Shown in pieces: positions 56,316-64,000 of a DNA stretch of 64,000 nt. The notes beneath the pieces were generated by a model. It did no database searches. It was not told the origin of the DNA and worked only from the letters and a program-made list of their open reading frames with translations. Location: the NCBI RefSeq assembly GCF_029873635.1, contig NC_080420.1, positions 58,482,346-58,546,345 on the forward strand. Direction: 5' to 3'. Both the position numbers and the translations under genes were made by a program. Numbering within the stretch: position 1 is the first letter of the stretch; each line of letters opens with the position of its first letter. This stretch comes from Malania oleifera. Lineage: Eukaryota > Streptophyta > Magnoliopsida > Santalales > Ximeniaceae.

Positions 56316-57567
56316 CTAGGTGGGATCAAGCAGATGTATAGTAGATTCCTCAGGTGTAAATTTGGAGACAAAAGGCTTGAGCCTTTGACCATTAACCTTA
56401 AAAACGTTACCATTATGAGGATTCAAAATCTCTACAACACCGTGAGGAAAAACAGCCTTTATCACAAAAGGCCCACTCCAATAAGACCTTAACTTACCAG
56501 GAAACAAGTGTAATCGAGAGTTGTACAATAACACTTGTTGGTCGGGCTCAAAAGTCTTACGCTGAATGTGTTTATCAAGGAATTTCTTCATTCTTTCCTT
56601 GGAAAATTTAGAATTGTTGTAAGCATCCATCCTCAGCTCATCTAATTTAGATAACTGCAATTATCTCACATAACCAGCCTCATCAACATTAAAATTGCAT
56701 TGCTTAATAGGCCAATACACCCTATGTTCCAGCTCTACGGGAAAATGACAAGCCTTACCATGCACTAATCTATACGAAGACGTGCCCAAAATGGTTTTAA
56801 AAGCTATTCTATAGGCCCAAAAGCTATCAGACAATCTCAAAGACCAATCCTTCTCTTGGGTTAACAGTTTTCTTAAGAATGTTTTGAATTTCCTTTTTTG
56901 CTAATTCAGCATGTCCATTAGTTTGAGGGTGGCAAGCAGTAGAGATTTTGTGATGGATACCATACTTCTTCAATAAGGCTGAAACATGTTTGTTACAAAA
57001 GTGCGTGCCCCGATCACTGATTATGGCTTTAGGCTTGTTAGACCTTGCAAAAATGTTTTCTTTCAAAAATTTTATAACCACTTGATGGTCATTAGTTCTA
57101 CAAAGGACTACCTCAACCCACTTAGAAACATAATCAACAGCAAGAAAAATGTGTAAATAGCCATAAAAAGAAGGAAATGGTCCCATGCAATCAAAAATTT
57201 CAATCACTAGTATAGGTTGCGAATGCATCATGTTTCTCCTAGTGATTCCCTGTAATTTTTGACAAGGTTCACAAGCTTTACAGAAACTCAAAGCATCCTT
57301 GAAAATAGTTGGCCAATAAAATCCACTTTGAATAACTTTAGCCATTGTTTTGTGGGTTAAAAAATGCCCACCACAAGCCTTTATATGGCAAAAATTTACG
57401 ACACCATAAATTTCATTATTAAGCACACACTTCCTAATGATTTGATCTAGACAATATTTAAAGAGATAGTGATCATTGTAAAACAAATTCTTAGCTTCAA
57501 CTCTCAACCTTTTGATGTCCTGAGCATTCCAACGAGGTGGAGTGTTCCTTGTAACCAAGAAATTCAC
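56316..57567 (-). pseudogene. E8 integrase
   Basis: Frame 57567-56827: zinc part HIKACGGHFLTHKTMAK... CKACEPCQKL; core with D in IFDCMGPFPSFYGYLH, D in AIISDRGTHFCNKHV, and E in HAELAKKEIQNILKKTV. After a stop, C-terminal domain at 56660-56316: LDELRMDAYNNSKFSKERMK, QQVLLYNSRLHLFPGKLRS, YWSGPFVIKAVFPHGVVEI. The triad Asp, Asp and Glu are all present. Ends LLDPT. Confidence 0.88.
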
Positions 57568-57639
57568 AATATCAACATACCAAGGTAAAGATTCAACTTC
57601 AAATAATTGGTCATTAGGAAAATAACCAAAAATTAAAGA

Positions 57640-59300
57640 AAACTTCTAAAAAACTTCTAGTTGAGAAAAAGGTGATCCGCCACCACATTTTCCACTCCCT
57701 TTTTATCTTTTATTGTGAGATCAAATTCCTACAGCAGAAGTATCCACCTTACTAGTCTTGGCTTAGTGTCCTTTTTTGATAGTAGAAATTTCAGAACTGC
57801 ATGGTTAGTGAATATTATGACAGGAGAACCAAGAAGATATGATCTATACTTATCCAATGCAAATACTATAGCTAGTAGTTCTTTTTATGTGGTGGAATAG
57901 TTCTTTTGTGCAGCATTTAAAGTCTTACTAGCATAGTATATGACATATGGTAGTTTATCTCTTCGTTGTCCAAGAACAGCCCCCACAGCAAAGTCATTTG
58001 TATCACACATTAATTCAAAAGGAGTGACCAGTCAAGAGATCGAATGATAGGTGCAGTGGTGAGACATGTTTTCAGTTCATAAAAACCATTTTGACACTCT
58101 TGGGTCCATTCAAATTTAACATCATGCATCACAATTTTGCAGAGAGGTTAGAGATAAAGCTAAAATTCCTTACGAATCTTATATAAAAACTAGCATGCCT
58201 TAAAAGTGATCTAACATCTTTCACATTTTTAGGTGCAGGAAAATTTGAAATCAGGTCTATTTTAACTTTATCCACCTTTATGCCTCGAGAAGATACAATG
58301 TGCCCCAAAACTATTCCTTGTTGGACCATGAAGTGGCATTTTTCCCAATTTAACAACAATTTCTTTTGTTCACATATTTTCAAAAAACACCTACAAATTA
58401 AACAAACATGCATCAAATGTTTTCCCAAAAACTGAAAAGTCATCCATGAAAACCTCTACATTGTCCTCAATCAAGTTGTTGAAAATACTTAACATGCATC
58501 TTTGAAAAGTAGCCAGGTGTTGCATAGCCCAAATGGAATTCTCCTGAAGGCAAAAGTTCCAAGGGGACAAGTGAAGGTAGTCTTCTCTTGGTCCTGTGGA
58601 GCTATTTCTATTTGATAATGACCATAGAATCATCTAAAAAACAGTAATATTCATGCCCAGCCACTTTTTTAAAACCTAGTCAAGGAAAGGCAAAGGAAAA
58701 TGATCCTTCCTAGAGGTGGCATTCAATTTCCTATAATCTACAGACATCCTTCAGCTTGTGGTCTCTCTAGTAGGTACCAATTCTCCCTTATCATTTTCTA
58801 CAATAGTTATACCAGTTTGTTTTGGAACAACTTGTATTTGACTAACCCACTTACTGTCAACAATTGGATATATGATGTCTATGTCTAACAATTTCAAGAC
58901 TTCCTTTCTTACCACTTGCTTTATTGTGGGGTTTAGTCTCCTTTGCATCTCTCTAAAGGGTTTTGAATCCTTTTCCAAATTATATCCTATGTGTACAAAT
59001 GAGAGGACCTATACCTTTGATATCGGCAATGGACTAGCCAATGGCTAATTTGTATTGTGTCAAAATTTTCAACAACTTAATCTCTTGGTCAGGGGTCAAC
59101 AATGCAGAAATCACCACTAGGAATGAGTTCTCTGGTCCAAGGTAGGGGTATTTCAGCTCCGACAGTAGTGGCTTCAATTCTAGCACTGGTGTCTTCTCAT
59201 TGGATGGTTGTGCGGGGGTTTGTATTGCCGGTAGTGGTTCAAATTTGAGCTTCCATTGCATCTCAGTTGAATCATCTATAGCACAAAGAGAAGAAAAATG
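57640..59300 (-). pseudogene. E8 reverse transcriptase and RNase H
   Basis: RT: MQRRLNPTIKQVVRKEVLKL, IYPIVDSKWVSQIQVVPK (near 58860), VDYRKLNATSRKDHFPLPF (about 58690-58750), the catalytic motif VFMDDFSVFG at about 58425-58455, and WEKCHFMVQQGIVLGHIVSS, FPAPKNVKDVRSLLRHASFY to about 58180. RNase H: DTNDFAVGAVLGQR, YVIYYASKTLNAAQKNYSTT, ALDKYRSYLLGSPVIIFTNH and ENVVADHLSQLE near 57650. The RNase H motif AVLKFLLSKK follows the usual TDH, here TNH. Many frame changes and stops. Confidence 0.85.
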
Positions 59301-59429
59301 ATCAGTGGACTCAGTTAAATCAAGGGAGTCTTCTAAATCTTCCCACTACTCATCACAATCATAATTTAACCAAGGAGTGTATGCAATTAGGGATTCCAAT
59401 GAATTGACTTCTTGAATGTCTTCATGTTC

Positions 59430-59860
59430 TTAAGGTTGCCTATACAAATTGAAGATATTCAGTTCTAAAGTCATATTCCCAAAACTCAATTTTAAAACAC
59501 CACTCCTACACTTGATTATGGCATTAGAAGTTGCTAAGAATGGTCTTCCCAAAATCACAGGTGGTGAAGAATTTGTGTGGGATGACACTTTCATATCCAT
59601 GACCACAAAATCCATAGGGTAATAAAAGTTATCCACTTGGAACAAGACATCCTCAATAATACCCTTAGGAATTTTTATGAATCTATCAACAAGCTGCAAA
59701 ATAATGGATGTAGTTTTCAATTCCCCTAGGCCCAATTGTTTATACAAACAATAAGGTAACCAATTGACCCTCGCACCTAAGTCTAGCAAGGTCTGCCCAA
59801 TCTTAGAATTTCCAATGACACATGAAATAGTAGTGACCCAAGATCCTTGTACTTAAGTGG
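59430..59860 (-). pseudogene. E8 protease
   Basis: Minus: ISCVIGNSKIGQTLLDLGAR, VNWLPYCLYKQLGLGELKTT, DVLFQVDNFYYPMDFVVMDM, ILGRPFLATSNAIIKCRSGV and LSFGNMTLELNIFNL. The active site reads DLGAR instead of DLGAS. It continues towards RT through an acidic linker. Confidence 0.82.
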
Positions 59861-59891
59861 TGCGTGATTTTGAATAATGACACTAACTTGC

Positions 59892-61722
59892 TCAATTAGG
59901 AAAGCCTTTGTCTGCATATTCAGTTTGTGTTTCAAAGTGCATAAATCCTTTTGAAATTTTGCATAAGTAGGAATTTTTTTTTATAGCATCAAGAAGTGGA
60001 ATGTTAATCCTAACTTGTTTAAAAATTACTAGGATTTCAACATGCTGTTTATCCTTGTGCAAAGAAAGCAAATGTTGTGGAAACAGTGCAGGTATGAGAC
60101 ATGCATCATTATTTGAATTTAAAGTGCTTAACTCACCACTATCAAGAGGAGGGTTAGCATTTTCACCTGAACTTCCTGAACTATGGGCAGGGTGACCCAA
60201 AACCTTACCATTCCTCAAAGTTGTAATAGCTTTCACTAATTTCACATTGGTCCCTTCACCCAAATTCTGAGATGATTGACTGTGCCCTTGTGGATTGGGT
60301 TGGGGTTGAGCTTGAAATTTTCCTTTCTCCTGGTTACTCAAAGTGGTGGTTATTCTAGTGAGAGTCCCTCTGATGTCATTGATGGCCTGGGAGTTCTGGT
60401 TGTTGATCATGCTCTGACTCTACATAAACTATTGCAAGCTAATAGTTAGCTATTGTATGGAGTCTTCCACTCCTCTTCTCTACATTGGGGGTGACTGATT
60501 TGGAAAACGAGATGGTCCCAAGGCTTGGCTAGCTGCTGCATAAAAAGTATATTGAATTGGTCCTTGCATAGATGGCCCCACTTGGTCATTTTTCTAGCTG
60601 AGATTTGGATGATTTCTCCAACCTACATTGTAAGTATTAGAATAAGGTCCAGAAGAAATCTTAGAAACCATATGCACTATGTTAGATTGATCAAGCAAAA
60701 CTTCCTTAAAAGTAAGAATAGTTGGAGATGCATTAGTCACGTGCCCTGGATCCTCACATATGCTGCATTTTTCAGAAGATGATGGTAAAACGTGCATTTC
60801 ATTTACCTTCTTAAGCTTAATGAAATTTAACCTCCTAGAAATCAGTGCAAGTTTAGCATTAAAATCATTAGCTTCTTTCAGTTGATATTTACCACCCTCA
60901 CTAATGTATTTTTGCTTTTCAGATCTATCATACACATCAGAGACACCCCAAGATTGGGCGTTTTCAGCCAAATAATCAAAATAGTCAAAAGCTTCTTCGG
61001 ACCCTTTATTGAAAAACTCACCATTGCACATTGTTTCTTCAAATTGCCTCATCTTTGGTTGTAACCCCTCATAGAAAAAAACTGATGACCCTCCAATTCC
61101 CATATACATGGTGAGGACATGCATTTAAGAGGTCTTTGAAACGTTCCCAACACTGATAAGATGTTTCCACATCCTTTTGGCAAAAATTCACAATTTGTCT
61201 TTTTAAAGCACTAGTCCTTTGCGTAGGAAAAAAATTCTTTAAAAACTTAGTTTGCATTTCTTACTATGTCCCAATAGACCTTGGTCTCAAAGAATTCAAC
61301 TAGGCCTCTACCTTGTCTTTTAACAAAAATGGAAACAACTTTAATCTTATGACCACTTCAGTGCATGTTCTATCCATGAATGTGGAACACACTTCTTCAA
61401 ACTCTTTGATATGCAAATAAAAATTTTCATATTCAATGCCATGAAAATGAGGTAGCAATGGAATCACCCCAGGTTTAAAATTAAAAGAATTTACATTCAA
61501 AGGTAGAATAATGCAAGATCGGGTGCTGGTCCTAACAGGTTGCAAGTATTCTCTGAGGGTCCTATTAGGGTTCTCCCTATCATGATGTTCTTTTTTAGCC
61601 ATGATGCTATGAGTTTCAGATGAAGCTTCGAGTGAATCAAATGAAATAGGTGCACTCGATGATGAGATGGATGATTCTGTCCTAACCAGTCTAAATGTGT
61701 TATCTCCAGCCCATCTAGACAT
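59892..61722 (-). pseudogene. E8 gag
   Basis: Starts at 61722 (MSRWAGDNTF). Capsid: PLNVNSFNFKPGVIPLL, HIKEFEEVCSTFM, LKLFPFLLKDKVEA, a stop where Trp is usual, LNSLRPRSIGT, LKNFFPTQRTSALKRQIVNF, SYQCWERFKDLLNACPHH. Then FYEGLQPKMRQFEETMCNGE, EAFDYFDYLAENAQSWG, and a zinc knuckle CSICEDPGHVTNA lacking its last Cys at about 60760. Tail: TTLSNQEKGKFQAQPQPNPQ near 60320, then the pre-protease segment NIPLLDAIKK near 59990. Confidence 0.82.
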
Positions 61723-61874
61723 ACAAATTCAGTATAAATGAAATAAAAAAAATAAAAATAAAAGCAAACAGGTCAAAGGAGAGGAAGTAGATATCACCCA
61801 GGCTATGAAGACGTTCACAACTCTATAAACACCCTCTCTGAAATCTGAAAAAACACTTTGATGACACCAATTGG

Positions 61875-61892
61875 TCCCTAGCAACAGTGCCA
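61875..61892 (-). other. E8 primer binding site, tRNA-Asp type
   Basis: Minus: TGGCACTGTTGCTAGGGA. Differs from the tRNA-Asp complement TGGCGCCGTTGCCGGGGA by C-to-T and G-to-A changes only. Confidence 0.8.
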
Positions 61893-62923
61893 AAAACTTG
61901 ACTCATTCTGAGTTGTGCTTCCAAGTGCAGAAGTGTCAAGTTGTATCAAGGATGAGTCCAGGATGGTATTCCACAGGGACCACTGAGTATCAAAGTATTT
62001 GTGAAAGTTTAGTGAAAACCTATTGCTATAAAATGTGGTGTGAAATTTTTTTTGTTGAAAATAGTAAACAAAGTGGGACGTGCTTGAGAAAAATTCTAAA
62101 ATGAGACTGAGCTTTTATCAAATTTCCAAAAATATAAATCCAATAACGCAACCAAACTAAACAGATTAACTGAAACAATTTACCAAACACTCAGGTTGCG
62201 GGTTCAATGTCTTTTTGCTTCCAATGTTTACTAGTTCCCTAGGTCTTACTCTTCATCTTGTTAATCTAATCTAGGCATTAATAAGATGAAATTTTCAGAC
62301 TAAAGCTTGAGTAAATTTTCCAAATCCAAACGGAAGAAAATGAAAAGTCTCATTAAGCATCAACCAAATTTCATGTAATAATTAATTGATGAAAATCCTA
62401 GATTAAATCAAGGTTTTGATGTGCCTAACGTCAACAACAGAACAAGAAATAAAAGCCAATGATTTATTAACAATGCCTTCAATTTTCGATTTTAACCAAA
62501 TAAAAGTTTAACAATAATATTGTAGGAAAACTAGTAAACCATGGAAAGCAACCGACATTGACCCACAATCCAAGTTATAAAACCTAGCTGCTCATGCTTG
62601 CCATCCAAAATTTTCAGATCAAATTAATTCCAAAATAACTCATTACAACAATAAAATACTCCCAACATAATAATAACTTGACTCAATACCTTAAATGAAA
62701 TAAAACTCAATAATGGTGTAACCCAAATTAATTCCCTACCCAAACAATGAAAAGAACACAAATGCTCTCAATAAATATTAACTTCAAACCAAACACTAAG
62801 TGCTGAAATAATAGTTATGGAAAACAAGGCACAAAAAGTTAGATAACTAAATATGTGAGTGCTAAAAAAATAAACTTGACAAGATAATTTTAAATTAGCA
62901 AGAACATAAAGAAGTTTAAATAA

Positions 62924-62925
<2 letters not shown>

Positions 62926-63016
<91 letters not shown>
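62926..63016. repeat. (GA)n microsatellite in E8 5' LTR
   Basis: 91 bp of perfect GA. It gives a spurious Ser-Leu repeat frame on the minus strand. Confidence 0.95.
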
Positions 63017-63021
<5 letters not shown>

Positions 63022-63354
63022 GGACAAGGTGGCTAGCCGTGAGGTTTAGCTCCAAAAGAACAACAGTAGCTGTTGTGTTCTTCCTATGCTACAGCACAGC
63101 CCCCACAGAGGACCCCCACACGCCCCCTTCTAGCTACCAAAACCCTACTCTTTTAAAAACCTAAAAGGAAAACCTACCTAGAATTGTTGACTTCCCCCCC
63201 CCCCCCCTTATTCGATCCCTCCAAAATAATTTATCAATTCCTTCAAACCTTAAGTTGCCAGCGCCTCTTGCACACAACACACACTCTTGTACACAACACA
63301 GAAAGCCTCACCTTTTGATTTGCATGGCCAAGTCACATCATGGACCCGACCCAA

Positions 63355-63732
63355 ACATTTTTTTGTTTGTTTTGCTTTTGGGCTCCCTTCCTTTTGCTTC
63401 CATGTGGCTGCCCCCATCTTAAGCATGCCCAAGCCACTTGTTCGCAGCCCATGATACTTCATGCTACCAGCCCAACTCACCCTTTTATTCAAGCCCAACA
63501 CGGCTAGCTTTCAATTAAGCTCCATTAAACAGTGCATAATATACCCAGACATTTTTTTGTTTGTTTTGCTTTTGGGCTCCCTTCCTTTTGCTTCCAAGTG
63601 GTTGCCCCCATCTTAAGCATGCCCAAGCCACTTGTTGGTAGCCCATGATACTTCATGCAACCAGCCCAGCTCACCCTTTTATTCAAGCCCAACACGGACA
63701 GCTTTCAATTAAGCTCCATTAAACATTGCATA

Positions 63733-63742
<10 letters not shown>
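63355..63742. repeat. 194-bp tandem duplication in E8 5' LTR
   Basis: Unit from ACATTTTTTTG to about GCATAATATACCCAG; first copy 63355-63548, second 63549 to about 63742. The 3' LTR has a single copy at about 54598-54785, so the duplication arose after insertion. Confidence 0.85.
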
Positions 63743-63765
<23 letters not shown>

Positions 63766-64000
63766 TATTGTTTTCCTTTTTTATTTTTCTTTAAATGTCT
63801 GAGAGAGCCTTTGGCGCGTAAACCCATTTGATGCTGACAGGACTTGCATGGCTCGGTGTTAATCTCCCAAAAATTATCCTACAATAATAAAACACGAAAA
63901 TCCATAAATTTACAGCAAAATTAGGATAATTATCTCAAACGAGTTCAAATTTGAAATAAAGAACATAACTAGGCTTTCAATTAAAACTATGATCTTTAAT

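Larger units (their letters stand above)
53177..64000 (-). mobile_element. E8: Athila Ty3 element with pol remnants, 5' LTR runs off the window
   Basis: 3' LTR 53177-55104, PPT, long 3' region, integrase, RNase H, RT, protease and gag (all minus), PBS 61875-61892, and a 5' LTR from 61899. Gene order and tRNA-Asp PBS fit Athila. The LTRs differ clearly, so it is old. The left TSD would be GCCTT (53172-53176); the right one is outside. Confidence 0.88.
61899..64000 (-). repeat. E8 5' LTR, cut by window end
   Basis: Starts TGACTCATTCTG, matching TGACTCTTTCTA at 53177, and aligns throughout with the 3' LTR. The outer end is not in the window; by comparison about 40 bp are missing. It carries the longer (GA)n tract and a 194-bp tandem duplication. 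Confidence 0.8.

Noticed and set aside
62768-63055. Open frame with a long Ser-Leu repeat
   Set aside because: Product of the (GA)n tract in the E8 LTR.

Overview
This is a stretch of plant nuclear DNA built almost entirely of nested LTR retrotransposons. I see no intact host gene, tRNA, rRNA or CRISPR array. The plant origin follows from the lineages present: a chromodomain-bearing Tekay-type Ty3 element, Athila-type Ty3 elements primed by tRNA-Asp, SIRE/Maximus- and Tork-type Ty1/copia elements, and a Tat/Ogre-type LTR. The species cannot be named from the sequence. Nearly every coding region carries stops or frameshifts, as expected of old, methylated heterochromatin.

Layout, left to right. 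E1 (1-7792, +) is a Tekay chromovirus whose 5' LTR lies outside the window. A CACTA transposase relic is split between about 7975-8035 and 17096-17358 by E2. E2 (8036-17090, +; TSD CTATA) is a SIRE-type copia derivative without pol, itself interrupted by solo LTR S1 (9897-12168). E3 (17360-19045, -) is a truncated Tork copia. E4 (19046-21683, resuming at 32006) is an old member of a gag-pro-ORF2 Athila-like family that lacks RT and integrase. E5 (21684-32000, +; TSD GATAT), a member of the same family, sits inside E4's ORF2. S2 (32086-33966) is a Tat-type solo LTR flanked by a 398-bp direct duplication. E6 (35154-53176, -) is a third member of the E4/E5 family. Its 3' LTR contains E7 (35340-45291, -; TSD TGGTA), a nearly complete SIRE copia, and its gag-pro region contains solo LTR S3 (50712-52695; TSD CTCTT). 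E8 (53177 to beyond 64000, -) is an Athila element with recognisable but broken gag, pro, RT, RNase H and integrase.

The most interesting signals are non-coding. (1) Six LTR families here each carry a dense array of a family-specific, self-complementary, CpG-containing 8-16 bp motif. Where a TATA box can be seen (three families), the array lies just upstream of it. Related LTRs that share U5 (E2, S3, E7) carry different motifs. (2) E4, E5 and E6 share a roughly 46-bp element between pro and ORF2 that looks like a conserved RNA structure with covarying hairpin pairs, followed by a second copy of the family's motif array. (3) All three lack RT and integrase, so they look like a non-autonomous gag-pro-ORF2 family possibly mobilised by an E8-like partner. 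(4) The 398-bp duplication around S2 is far too long for a normal integrase target duplication.

All family assignments rest on motif recognition by eye; no database search was run.
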